NCBI GenBank assembly: GCA_020161815.1
Contig: JAIUOP010000003.1
Coordinates: 1-64,000, forward strand
Source of the DNA: Actinomycetota bacterium
GTDB lineage: Bacteria; Actinomycetota; Actinomycetes; Actinomycetales; Dermatophilaceae
Direction: 5' to 3'
Length of the DNA stretch: 64,000 nt
Shown: piece by piece, positions 16,372 through 25,846 of the stretch
Numbering within the stretch: the stretch's first letter is position 1
Layout of the letters: every line of letters starts with the position of its first letter
The notes under the pieces: generated by a model
The model's database searches: none
What the model was told of the DNA's origin: nothing
Seen by the model: only the letters and a program-made list of their open reading frames with translations
Program-made: the position numbers and the translations under genes

Positions 16372-17472
16372 TCAGGCAAAGTCCCGACGCGGGGACTGTC
16401 GTGGGAGTCCGTGTGGGCCCGGGGGAGCGGTGGTGGAGCCCCGACGCAGGCTGACCTCGTAGGTGTCGCGCGTGATCGCCGAGCCGGAGAGGGCCTCCCG
16501 CACGGCCTGGCCGATGCGGTGACCCTTCTCCACACTCGGCTGGACCACGGTGGTCAGGGTGTGGTCGAGCCAGGTCAGGTCGATACCGTCGAAACCGGTG
16601 ACCGAGAGGTCCTCGGGCACCCGAAGGCCCAAGGACTCGGCGGCGCGGATGACGCCGGCCGCGAGCAGGTCCGACTGGGCGACGATGGCCGACGGGCGAG
16701 TGTCGGCCGGCAGGCCGAGGAGGAGGCGGGCGGCCGCTTCGCCTCCGGTGACATCGGCGGCGGACGCCTCGACGAGCGGGGCATCCGCGCCGGCGGCGTC
16801 GAGGAACCCCCGCGCCCGATCTCGCGCATCGGGGTAGGTCGCACGCTCGACCTCCTGCGCGCCGACAAGGGCCGTCGTCGCCCGAGGATGGAGCGGCATG
16901 CTGACGTGGCCGATCCGGGTGTGGCCGAGCTCGCGCAGGTGGGCCACGGCGAGGGCCTGGGCGCGCCCCTCGTCGGTGCGCACGTGACGCACCCGAGGGT
17001 CCTCGGGAGCGCCGGTGCCGAGGAGCGGGATGCCGCGGGCCGCGAGCGGCTCGACGACCGGATTCACGGAGGGACCGCAGAACGGGAAGACGACGGCGTC
17101 CATCGCCATCGACGCCACGCGGCCGTTGAGCTCGGTGGGGTCGTGGGGATCCTGTGCGAGCAGGAGCAGTCCCAGCCCCTCGCGGCCGAGCTCGTCGGCG
17201 AGCCCGTCGAGGACCTGCACGGCATACGGGTCCCGGAGGGCCATCGTCAGTGGGGCGTCGACGATCACCGCGACCACGCCGGAGCGCCCCGCGCGCAGCG
17301 AGGACGCGACCGGGTCGGGTCCGGCGTACCCCAGCTCGTCAGCGGCGGCGCGGACCCGCTCGGCGGTCTCGTCCGCGACCGGGCCCTTGCCGCTGAAGAC
17401 GAGGGAGGCCGTCGACACCGACACGGCGGCACGGGCGGCCACGTCCTTGAGGGTGGGTCGACGGGAGGTCAC
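16372..17472 (-). CDS. LacI-family transcriptional repressor
   Basis: 366 residues. The N-terminal helix-turn-helix and hinge read PTLKDVAARAAVSVSTASLV; a periplasmic-binding-protein-like effector domain follows, with SVTGFDGIDLTWLDHTLTTV near the end. The GTG at 17472 lies 6 nt after a TATACT -10 box, so the transcript is probably leaderless. Operator-like palindromes lie between this gene and the divergent MFS transporter, which is therefore its likely target along with itself. The ligand cannot be read from sequence. Confidence 0.93.
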   Translation of the reverse strand: MTSRRPTLKDVAARAAVSVSTASLVFSGKGPVADETAERVRAAADELGYAGPDPVASSLRAGRSGVVAVIVDAPLTMALRDPYAVQVLDGLADELGREGLGLLLLAQDPHDPTELNGRVASMAMDAVVFPFCGPSVNPVVEPLAARGIPLLGTGAPEDPRVRHVRTDEGRAQALAVAHLRELGHTRIGHVSMPLHPRATTALVGAQEVERATYPDARDRARGFLDAAGADAPLVEASAADVTGGEAAARLLLGLPADTRPSAIVAQSDLLAAGVIRAAESLGLRVPEDLSVTGFDGIDLTWLDHTLTTVVQPSVEKGHRIGQAVREALSGSAITRDTYEVSLRRGSTTAPPGPHGLPRQSPRRDFA

Positions 17473-17478
17473 GGGACC

Positions 17479-17498
17479 AGTATATCGAATCGTTTCGA
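17479..17498 (-). promoter_or_regulatory. lacI-type gene -10 box and overlapping operator O1
   Basis: The -10 box TATACT (minus strand 17484-17479) abuts the palindrome TCGAATCGTTTCGA (17485-17498). A repressor bound there would block its own promoter. The same palindrome recurs in reverse at 17552-17565. Confidence 0.7.
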
Positions 17499-17516
17499 CT
17501 TTCTCAGCCTCCAGGT

Positions 17517-17566
17517 TTGACATGGCCCTGTCGAGAGCCTCACACTCGGTGTCGAAACGATTCGAC
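17517..17566 (+). promoter_or_regulatory. MFS gene promoter and operator O2
   Basis: A consensus -35 TTGACA (17517-17522), an 18-nt spacer and CACACT (17541-17546) form a plausible promoter. The palindrome GTCGAAACGATTCGAC (17551-17566) sits at the expected transcription start, 21 bp before the ATG. It is the reverse complement of O1 at its core, with centres 67 bp apart, which also allows looping. Confidence 0.65.
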
Positions 17567-17587
17567 TCCCGCCCCGGAAGAACACTC

Positions 17588-18826
17588 ATGACCTTCATCG
17601 ACCTTGACGCCCGCACCGTGCAGCGGGCCAAGCTCGCCACCTTCGCCTTCTTCGCCTTGGCCGGCGTGGCGTTCGCGACCTGGGCGAGCCGGATCGCCGA
17701 CGCGAAGATCGCCCTCGGCCTCAGCGCCGGTGAGCTGGGCGCCACGCTCTTCGCGATGAGCGCCGGCTCGGTCCTCGCGCTTCCGCTCACCGGTCGCGTC
17801 GTCGAGAGGTTCGGCGTCGTGCGGACGATCCGCGCCGGAGTGATCATCGCTGCGCTCGGGGCGATCGTGGTGGGCCTGGGCGTCGACCTGTGGCACTCGC
17901 GCCCACTGGTCATGGTCGGGCTCTTCCTCCTCGGCATCGGCGTCGGCGGCTGGGACGTGGCCATGAACCTCGAGGCCACCGACGTCGAGCGGCACCTGGG
18001 GCGCGCGATCATGCCGCACTTCCACGCCGCCTTCAGCGGCGGCACGGTGGTGACTGCCCTCCTGGGCTCGGCTCTGTCGTGGGCGCAGGTGCCGATCTCG
18101 GTCCACCTGACCGTCGCGCTCCTCGCCACCATCGCGGCCGGACTGTTCGCGCTGCGCTACTGCCTGCCGCATGAGGCGACCGCGGCCGGCGCGGCTGCGG
18201 CTCACCGCGAGGAGACCGGGACCCGCGGCCGCTCGGCCTGGCTCGAGCCGCGCACCCTCGTCATCGGCGTCGTCGTCCTCGTCGCGGCCTTCACCGAGGG
18301 CACCGCCAACGACTGGCTGGCCGTCGCCTTCCACGAAGGACACCACCTGCCGACCTGGGCCGGGGTCCTCGCCTTCGCCACGTTCCTGTCGTTCATGACC
18401 CTGGGCCGGATCGTCGGCACGCGGCTGCTCGACCGGTTCGGCCGGATCCCGGTGCTGCGCGTGAGCTTCGTGCTCGCCGTCCTCGGCTCGGCCATGGTGA
18501 TCTTCGGAGACCCCTGGGTCGCCTTCGCCGGCACCGCCGTCTGGGGCCTGGGCGCCGCGCTCGGCTTCCCCGTCGGCATGAGCGCCGCCGCCGACGAGCC
18601 GGCCCGGGCTGCCGCGCGCATGTCGGTCATCGCGACGATCGGGTATGCCGCCTTCCTCGCCGGTCCGCCCCTCCTGGGCTTCCTCGGCGACCACGTCGGC
18701 GTCCTCCGCTCGCTCACCGTCGTCGGAGCCGGGGCGCTGCTGGCGCTGCTGCTGGTGCCCGCCCTGCGTGAGCCGGCGAAGCACGAGTCGGTGGCGCCCG
18801 AGCCGGTCGCGCCTGTGGCCCACTGA
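17588..18826 (+). CDS. Major facilitator superfamily transporter (YbjJ-like)
   Basis: 412 residues with about 12 hydrophobic helices and MFS loop motifs (ASRIADAKIALGLSAGELG, GRVVERFGVVRTIRAG and, in the second half, GTRLLDRFGRIPVLRV). The sequence resembles YbjJ/fucose-permease-like exporters of unknown substrate. It diverges from a LacI-type repressor with an operator over its start region, so expression is probably induced by a sugar-like ligand. Confidence 0.85.
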   Translation: MTFIDLDARTVQRAKLATFAFFALAGVAFATWASRIADAKIALGLSAGELGATLFAMSAGSVLALPLTGRVVERFGVVRTIRAGVIIAALGAIVVGLGVDLWHSRPLVMVGLFLLGIGVGGWDVAMNLEATDVERHLGRAIMPHFHAAFSGGTVVTALLGSALSWAQVPISVHLTVALLATIAAGLFALRYCLPHEATAAGAAAAHREETGTRGRSAWLEPRTLVIGVVVLVAAFTEGTANDWLAVAFHEGHHLPTWAGVLAFATFLSFMTLGRIVGTRLLDRFGRIPVLRVSFVLAVLGSAMVIFGDPWVAFAGTAVWGLGAALGFPVGMSAAADEPARAAARMSVIATIGYAAFLAGPPLLGFLGDHVGVLRSLTVVGAGALLALLLVPALREPAKHESVAPEPVAPVAH

Positions 18827-18960
18827 CGCAGCGGCCGGCAGCCAAAGGTGGGCGTTGTGCTCAGGGCGAACACACGGCCTACCCGGGAGTGCGACGGGTG
18901 GGCCGCGCGTTAGGGTCACTGACAGTGCACCAACCCCTCACTTCCTAGGAGCATGCGAGC

Positions 18961-19581
18961 GTGAGCACCGAGATCGTCGCCGCCGGTCCGGGCCCCCAGG
19001 CCGGGCTCGACGACCACATCTACAACCGCCTCCTCAAGGAGCGGATCATCTTCCTCGGATCCGACGTCCGCGACGACAACGCGAACGCGATCTGCGCGCA
19101 GATGCTCCTCCTCGCCGCGGAGGACCCGCACAAGGACATCTGGCTCTACATCAACAGCCCCGGCGGATCCGTGACGGCCGGCATGGCGATCTTCGACACC
19201 ATGCAGTGGGTGCCTTGTGACGTCGCCACCGTCGCGATGGGCATGGCGGCCTCGATGGGCCAGTTCCTGCTCTCCGCCGGCACGCCCGGCAAGCGCTACG
19301 CCACCCCGCACGCGCGCGTCATGATGCACCAGCCGAGCGGTGGCATCGGCGGCACCGCCTCCGACATCAAGATCCAGGCCGAGCAGCTGCTCCACATCAA
19401 GAAACAGATGGCCGAGCTCATCGCGCAGCACACCGGCCAGAGCGTGGAGCAGATCGAGAAGGACTCCGACCGCGACCGCTGGTTCACCGCGGCCGAGGCC
19501 AAGGAGTACGGCTTCGTCGACCACGTCTTCACCAGCGCCGCCGACGCCGGCCCCAAGGCCGACAACCCGGTCACCGACTGA
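18961..19581 (+). CDS. clpP1: ATP-dependent Clp protease proteolytic subunit (first copy)
   Basis: 206 residues. The catalytic Ser lies in [12 protein letters not shown], the His in VMMHQPSGG and the Asp in KDSDRDRWF; the handle-region glycines [13 protein letters not shown] are present. With ClpP2 it forms the mixed barrel that degrades substrates fed by ClpX or ClpC. The GTG start follows CTAGGAG. The next gene begins 26 bp downstream. Confidence 0.97.
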   Translation: MSTEIVAAGPGPQAGLDDHIYNRLLKERIIFLGSDVRDDNANAICAQMLLLAAEDPHKDIWLYINSPGGSVTAGMAIFDTMQWVPCDVATVAMGMAASMGQFLLSAGTPGKRYATPHARVMMHQPSGGIGGTASDIKIQAEQLLHIKKQMAELIAQHTGQSVEQIEKDSDRDRWFTAAEAKEYGFVDHVFTSAADAGPKADNPVTD

Positions 19582-19607
19582 GCGCGCGAGACGAGAAGGA
19601 CACCCCG

Positions 19608-20264
19608 ATGAACTTCCCCATGCCGATGGGCCCGTCCGGCCGCCTGAGCGCGCCGGCCCCCTCCAGCCGCTACATCCTGCCGAACTTCGAGGAGCGCACC
19701 TCCTACGGCATGAAGCGGATGGATCCCTATACCAAGCTCTTCGAGGACCGCATCATCTTCCTCGGCGTGCAGGTCGACGACGCGTCCGCCGATGACGTCA
19801 TGGCCCAGCTGCTCGTGCTCGAGTCCCAGGACCCCGACCGCGACATCCTCATGTACATCAACAGCCCCGGTGGCTCGTTCACGGCGATGACCGCGATCTA
19901 CGACACCATGCAGTACATCCGGCCCGACGTGCAGACCTTCGTCATCGGCCAGGCCGCCTCCGCTGCGGCCGTGCTGCTCGGGGCCGGCGCCAAGGGCAAG
20001 CGGTTCGCCCTGCCGAACGCGCGCATCCTCATCCACCAGCCCGCCATCGAGGGCACCGGCGGCATGGCCTCCGACCTGGAGATCCACGCCAACGAGGTGC
20101 TGCGCATGCGCTCCTGGCTCGAGGAGACGATCGCCAAGCACTCCGGCCGCGACATCGAGGACGTCCGCAAGGACATCGAGCGCGACAAGATCCTCTCCGC
20201 CGAGCAGGCCAAGGAGTACGGCCTCATCGACGTCGTTCTCGAGTCCCGCAAGGCCAACACCTGA
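19608..20264 (+). CDS. clpP2: ATP-dependent Clp protease proteolytic subunit (second copy)
   Basis: 218 residues with the Ser in GQAASAAAVLLG, the His in ILIHQPAIEG and the Asp in DIERDKILS. The N-terminal extension (PAPSSRYILPNFEERTSYG) is characteristic of the ClpP2 type. A good ribosome binding site (GAGAAGGA) precedes the ATG. A strong hairpin follows 12 bp after the stop. Confidence 0.97.
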   Translation: MNFPMPMGPSGRLSAPAPSSRYILPNFEERTSYGMKRMDPYTKLFEDRIIFLGVQVDDASADDVMAQLLVLESQDPDRDILMYINSPGGSFTAMTAIYDTMQYIRPDVQTFVIGQAASAAAVLLGAGAKGKRFALPNARILIHQPAIEGTGGMASDLEIHANEVLRMRSWLEETIAKHSGRDIEDVRKDIERDKILSAEQAKEYGLIDVVLESRKANT

Positions 20265-20276
20265 GCGACTTCTTTT

Positions 20277-20326
20277 CGGTATGCCGTGGGGCCGGGTTCG
20301 CGTGAACCCGGCCCCACGGCATACCG
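20277..20326. terminator. clpP2 terminator hairpin built on inverted GTATGCCG/CGGCATAC
   Basis: A perfect 23-bp stem (20277-20299 with 20304-20326) and a 4-nt loop GCGT; the base of the stem is CGGTATGCCGTGGGG and its inverse. It is preceded by CTTCTTTT. Likely terminator of the clpP1-clpP2 operon. Confidence 0.88.
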
Positions 20327-20479
20327 GCGTTGAATGCGCCAGGGAACCGAACAGGCTGCGCGGTGCGCGGACGGCGCCAGTTGCGGACGGGAGGGAATTG
20401 CGTGGGCGGCACCTGTCTCGTCGCGGCGTCGGGTGAAGGGTCCGCTGTCACGAGTGGCCTGTGCAGCGGCACCCGATCC

Positions 20480-20713
20480 ATGACCGACGACGTGCGCGCC
20501 GCTCTGGTCGGCATGGACCCGCAACCCAAGGTGGACCCGCAGATCCTGCAGAACGAGGCGGCCCCGGCGGCCAGCTCCGGGGAACCGTCCCCGGACGCGG
20601 GGGCGAACCCGGTCTGGGTCGCCCTGGCCGTCGGGGGAGGGCTGACGGTCCTGGCCCTCCTCGCCTGGCTCCTGCGCCATTCACCCCGTCGAGCGAGCAC
20701 GAATCGCCGGTGA
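20480..20713 (+). CDS. Possible small single-pass membrane protein
   Basis: A 77-residue frame with a polar, proline/alanine-rich N-terminal half, one transmembrane segment (VWVALAVGGGLTVLALLAWLL, written here as VWVALAVGGGL then TVLALLAWLL) and a basic tail (RHSPRRASTNRR). The hydrophobic helix and positive-inside tail suggest a real gene between clpP2 and clpX. Against it, no ribosome binding site is evident and the last 11 codons form the left arm of the hairpin at 20682-20756. Confidence 0.4.
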   Translation: MTDDVRAALVGMDPQPKVDPQILQNEAAPAASSGEPSPDAGANPVWVALAVGGGLTVLALLAWLLRHSPRRASTNRR

Positions 20714-20756
20714 TCCGGCCGATTCCCCGGCGATTCGTGCTCGCTCGACGGGGGTG
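20682..20756. terminator. Long hairpin upstream of clpX
   Basis: Arms 20682-20710 and 20727-20756 pair over about 29 bp with a single bulged G and a 16-nt loop; the arms include GTCGAGCGAGCACGAATCG. It follows the small membrane frame and precedes clpX by about 170 bp. Confidence 0.75.
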
Positions 20757-20928
20757 ACTGCTGACCGCTCCCGGGATGCGGCGGGCCGTTTCCGCTGTCA
20801 GCGGACAAACGCGACTCGTCTTCGACCCGCGACGTTCAATGGGGGAGTCCAGCCGACCCAGCGGGTAGCGTCGCGCAGGTCGGAGCAGGGCACCATGAGG
20901 GTGGTGCCGGTGGAGGAAGGATGGACGC

Positions 20929-22218
<1,290 letters not shown>

Positions 22219-22313
22219 TCGCTCGGCAAGCGCAGCGCCTGACGGCTCGCGTCCGCAGGCCCGATCCGTCCCCAGGGCTGGTCGCGCCGACGGCTCTCGG
22301 CCACGATGGGTCT

Positions 22314-22991
22314 GTGGCCACGGCATACCGACTGCGGGCCGGTGACACCGGACCGACCCAGCAGTCCCCCCTGACCTGCGGGTCGGCCTGCCTGACGGTC
22401 GCCCGCATGCTGGTCGACCCGGTATTCGCCGGCTGGATACGCACGGGCCAGCCGCGGCTGCCCGGCGCCCCCGGCGGGGCCACCGAGGGCGAGCGCTTCG
22501 CGGCCTACGAGCGGGTCGTCATGCGCCGCACCAACGCGCTGTTTCCTCGTGGACTGCGCCCCAGCCTGCCCTGGCCACATGCGCTGGGCACGCCGCCGTG
22601 GGGCGCCAAGCGGGAGCTGGAGTTCGGTGCCTCCCGCTCCGGCACCCGCTATCGCGTCGAAGTCCTGCGACCCGACGACGCCGACACCCTGCGCGAGGGC
22701 TATGACCGGCTCGTCGACGTGGTCGCCGAGGGGGAGCCGGGGCTGCTCTACGTCGGCACCGACCTGCTGCCGCGACACGTCGTGCTCGTCCTCCCCGGCG
22801 ACGGGGACCGCACCCTCGACGTCTACGACCCGGACTCGGGGCGGGTGAGCCACATGCGGCGGGACGCCTTCGTGGAGCACCGGCTCGAGCTCGCCGGGTG
22901 GGACGTGCCGTGGATGGCCATCCAGCCCACGGGGCTGCGCCGGGCGCGGGCCAACGGTTACGCCACCGACCTCGACCCCGCCCCGGCCTGA
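22314..22991 (+). CDS. Hypothetical protein resembling C39/papain-like peptidases
   Basis: 225 residues, no signal peptide. The N-terminal QQSPLTCGSACLTVARML recalls the Gln and nucleophilic Cys of C39 peptidases, and RHVVLVLPGDGDRTLDVYDP supplies the His and Asp in the expected order about 150 residues on. The gene is not beside an ABC transporter or a bacteriocin precursor, so a leader-peptidase role is unsupported. It follows clpX on the same strand by 95 bp. GTG at 22314 is the only start that keeps the Cys motif near the N-terminus. Confidence 0.5.
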   Translation: MATAYRLRAGDTGPTQQSPLTCGSACLTVARMLVDPVFAGWIRTGQPRLPGAPGGATEGERFAAYERVVMRRTNALFPRGLRPSLPWPHALGTPPWGAKRELEFGASRSGTRYRVEVLRPDDADTLREGYDRLVDVVAEGEPGLLYVGTDLLPRHVVLVLPGDGDRTLDVYDPDSGRVSHMRRDAFVEHRLELAGWDVPWMAIQPTGLRRARANGYATDLDPAPA

Positions 22992-22998
22992 CCGCCCG

Positions 22999-23058
22999 CG
23001 ACGCACAGGCTGGTCAGCGGCGCAGGTCTGGGTGCGCCATCGGCCAACTTGTGCGTCG
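22999..23058. repeat. Imperfect palindrome related to 972-1027
   Basis: Outer arms CGACGCACA/TGTGCGTCG enclose an inner part reading GGCGCAGGTCTGGGTGCGCC and then TCGGCCA, which resembles the core and flank of the 56-bp palindrome at 972. It lies between the C39-like gene (+) and valS (-), where it may terminate transcription from the left. Confidence 0.6.
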
Positions 23059-23143
23059 AGGCGCGGGCCGGCTCAGGGCAGGCAGAACCGCTCCGAGTCG
23101 GCTCGGGGCACGTAGGGGGCCGGTCAGGCCGCTTCAGACCACG

Positions 23144-25804
23144 TCAGGCGGTGGGCCTGGGGGTCTTCTCGACCGGGATCAGGTCAGCATCCCGGCCGAC
23201 GGTCTCGGTGCCCTCGCCGGTGGCGAAGGTCAGCTCGCCGGTGATCCGACCGGCCGCGCGCAGGTCGTCCTCACCGAGACCCACGAGGTCCCGGTGGGCC
23301 TCGGGCAGGCTCAGCGTGAGGGCCTTGACCTCGGCACGCATACCGACCTTGGCCTCCGACTTCACCTTGCGCACGGCAGCGAGGGCGTCGGCGACCGCGG
23401 AGAGCACGGCCGGGTCACCGCCCTCGGGCAGCTCGGTGACCGAGGGCCACGCGGCCCGGTGCACCGAGCCGTCGTGGGTCCACGACCACACTTCCTCGGT
23501 GACATAGGGCAGCATCGGCGCGAGCAGGCGGAGCACGACGTCGAGCGCGATGCGCAGGGTGGCCCGGGCGCTCGCCGCGGCCTCCTCGCCGCGGCCGCCG
23601 TAGGCACGGTCCTTGACCAGCTCGAGGTAGTCGTCACAGAAGCTCCAGAAGAAGGCCTCCGTCGCCTCGAGCGAGCGGGTGTAGTCCCACGCCTCGAAGC
23701 CCGCCGTCGCCCGCTCGACGACTGTCCGGAGCTGCGCGAGCACCGCCTGGTCGAGCGGCTCGGTGACCTGGTCCACGAGGTCCCCGCTCACCTCGCCGAA
23801 GCCGAGGGCGAACTTGCTCGCGTTGAGGATCTTGATGGCCAGCCGCCGACCGACCTTCATCTGGCCGATGTCATAGGCCGCGTCCGTGCCCAGCCGCCCG
23901 GAGGCCGCCCAGTAGCGGACCGCGTCCGCCGAGTGCTCCTTGACCACGTCCTCGGGCGTGACGACATTGCCCTTGGACTTGCTCATCTTCTTGCGGTCGG
24001 GGTCGAGGATGAACCCGCTGATGGCGGCATTGGTCCACGGCACCGAGCCGTGCTCGTAGTAGGCGCGCACCAAGGTCGCGAACAGCCAGGTCCGGATGAT
24101 GTCGTGGGCCTGCGGACGCACGTCCATCGGGAAGACCTTGGCGAAGAGCGGGCTGGTGCCCTCCTCGTCGCCACCGAGGGCGCCGCCGGCCCGCCAGCCG
24201 CCGGCGATCTGCGGGGTCAGCGAGGACGTGGCCCAGGTGTCGAGCACGTCGGGGTCGCCGATGAAACCACCCGGTATGCCGCGCTGGGACTCCTCGTACC
24301 CGGCCGGCGGGTTCGCGGCCGGGTCCACCGGGAGCTCGGCCTCGCTGGGCAGGATCGGGTTGTCCCACAGCGGTTCTCCCTCGTCATCGAGGGCATACCA
24401 GACCGGGATCGGCACGCCGAAGAAGCGCTGGCGCGAGACGAGCCAGTCACCGTTGAGGCCGGCCACCCAGTTGGCATAACGCGACTGCATGAACGCCGGA
24501 TGCCAGGCGATGCCGTCGCCCATCGCGACGAGGGCAGCGTTGAGGTCGGTGTCGCGGCCACCGTTGCGGATGTACCACTGGCGCGTCGTGACGATCTCGA
24601 GGGGCCTCTCGCCGCGCTCGTAGAAGTTGGCCTTGCGCTGGGTGGGCGTCGGCTCACCGTCGAGGTCGCCTGACTCGCGCAGCGCCTCGACAATGGCCGT
24701 GCGGGCCGCGAAGGTCGTTGCGCCGGAGAGCTTCTCGGCATACAACGCCTCACCGGCGGTCCCCGCCAACCACTCGGGCGTCTCCACCTGGAGGCGACCG
24801 TTGCGGGTGATGATCGATCGCGTCGGCAGCTGCAGCTCGCGCCACCAGAGGACGTCGGTGAGGTCACCGAAGGTGCAGCACATCGCGATGCCTGCGCCCT
24901 TGTCGATCTCGGCCGCGGGGTGGGCGACGACGGGGATCTCGACCCCGAACAGCGGCGAGGTCACCGTGGAGCCGAACAGCCCGGCATAACGCTCGTCGTC
25001 GGGGTGCGCGATGAGCGCCACGACCGAGGGGATCAGCTCGGGGCGGGTCGTCTCGATGTGCACCGGGCCGGCCTCGCCGTGGAAGGCGACGCGGTGGTAG
25101 TGACCGGGGTAGTCGCGGGCCTCGAGCTCGGCCTGCGCGACCGCCGTCTGGAAGGTGACATCCCACAGGCCGGGGGCCTCGGACTGGTAGGCCTCGCCGC
25201 GGCGGACATTGCGCAGGAAGGCCTGCTGCGAGGTCGCCCGCGAGTGGTCGTCGATGGTGCGGTAGCTGATCGACCAGTCCAGGCTGAAGCCCATCCGGCG
25301 GAACAACGACTCGAAGGCCGCCTCGTCGCGCACGGTGAGGACGTCACAGAGCTCGATGAAGTTCTGCCGGCTGATCGGGACCTCGTCCGCGGCCTTGGTC
25401 GAGGTCCGGTTGCCCTCGAAGGGCGGAGTGAAGTCCGGGTCGTGGTGCAGGGCGGCGTCCCCGCGGACGCCGTAGTAGTTCTGGACCCGCTTCTCGGTCG
25501 GGAGGCCGTTGTCGTCCCAGCCGATGGGGTAGAAGACGTTCAGCCCCTGCATCCGCTTGTAGCGCGCCATGCAGTCGGTGTGCGTGTAGGAGAAGACGTG
25601 GCCCATGTGCAGCGAACCGGAGGCCGTGGGCGGGGGAGTGTCGATGGAGAACACGTCGGCCCGGTCGGCCTCGAGAGCGCGCTCCCGGTCGAAGGTGTAG
25701 GTGCCCTGCTGCTGCCACACCTCGGTCCACTTCTCCTCGAGGCCGTCGAGCGAGGGGCGCTCCGGGATCCGGGCAGCGGGAGGCACAGTGGACGTGTCGG
25801 TCAT
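23144..25804 (-). CDS. valS: Valyl-tRNA synthetase
   Basis: 886 residues, a class I synthetase. The HIGH-type motif is GSLHMGHVFSY near residue 66 and the KMSKS loop is KKMSKSKGNV near 608; the editing (CP1) domain and C-terminal anticodon-binding helices are complete. The ATG at 25804 gives MTDTSTVPPAARIPE; an ATG two codons upstream is also in frame. It lies downstream of the mycP-eccB-eccD operon on the same strand with a 42-bp gap. Confidence 0.97.
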   Translation of the reverse strand: MTDTSTVPPAARIPERPSLDGLEEKWTEVWQQQGTYTFDRERALEADRADVFSIDTPPPTASGSLHMGHVFSYTHTDCMARYKRMQGLNVFYPIGWDDNGLPTEKRVQNYYGVRGDAALHHDPDFTPPFEGNRTSTKAADEVPISRQNFIELCDVLTVRDEAAFESLFRRMGFSLDWSISYRTIDDHSRATSQQAFLRNVRRGEAYQSEAPGLWDVTFQTAVAQAELEARDYPGHYHRVAFHGEAGPVHIETTRPELIPSVVALIAHPDDERYAGLFGSTVTSPLFGVEIPVVAHPAAEIDKGAGIAMCCTFGDLTDVLWWRELQLPTRSIITRNGRLQVETPEWLAGTAGEALYAEKLSGATTFAARTAIVEALRESGDLDGEPTPTQRKANFYERGERPLEIVTTRQWYIRNGGRDTDLNAALVAMGDGIAWHPAFMQSRYANWVAGLNGDWLVSRQRFFGVPIPVWYALDDEGEPLWDNPILPSEAELPVDPAANPPAGYEESQRGIPGGFIGDPDVLDTWATSSLTPQIAGGWRAGGALGGDEEGTSPLFAKVFPMDVRPQAHDIIRTWLFATLVRAYYEHGSVPWTNAAISGFILDPDRKKMSKSKGNVVTPEDVVKEHSADAVRYWAASGRLGTDAAYDIGQMKVGRRLAIKILNASKFALGFGEVSGDLVDQVTEPLDQAVLAQLRTVVERATAGFEAWDYTRSLEATEAFFWSFCDDYLELVKDRAYGGRGEEAAASARATLRIALDVVLRLLAPMLPYVTEEVWSWTHDGSVHRAAWPSVTELPEGGDPAVLSAVADALAAVRKVKSEAKVGMRAEVKALTLSLPEAHRDLVGLGEDDLRAAGRITGELTFATGEGTETVGRDADLIPVEKTPRPTA

Positions 25805-25846
25805 GGGCACGATTCTCTCAGAACGAGAAGGCTCGGCCGACCGGCC

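Noticed and set aside
18841..18885. Fifth GTATGCC-type hairpin after the MFS gene
   Set aside because: TTGTGCTC and GAACACACGGCCTACC are reminiscent, but the stem is broken and GTATGCC itself is absent.
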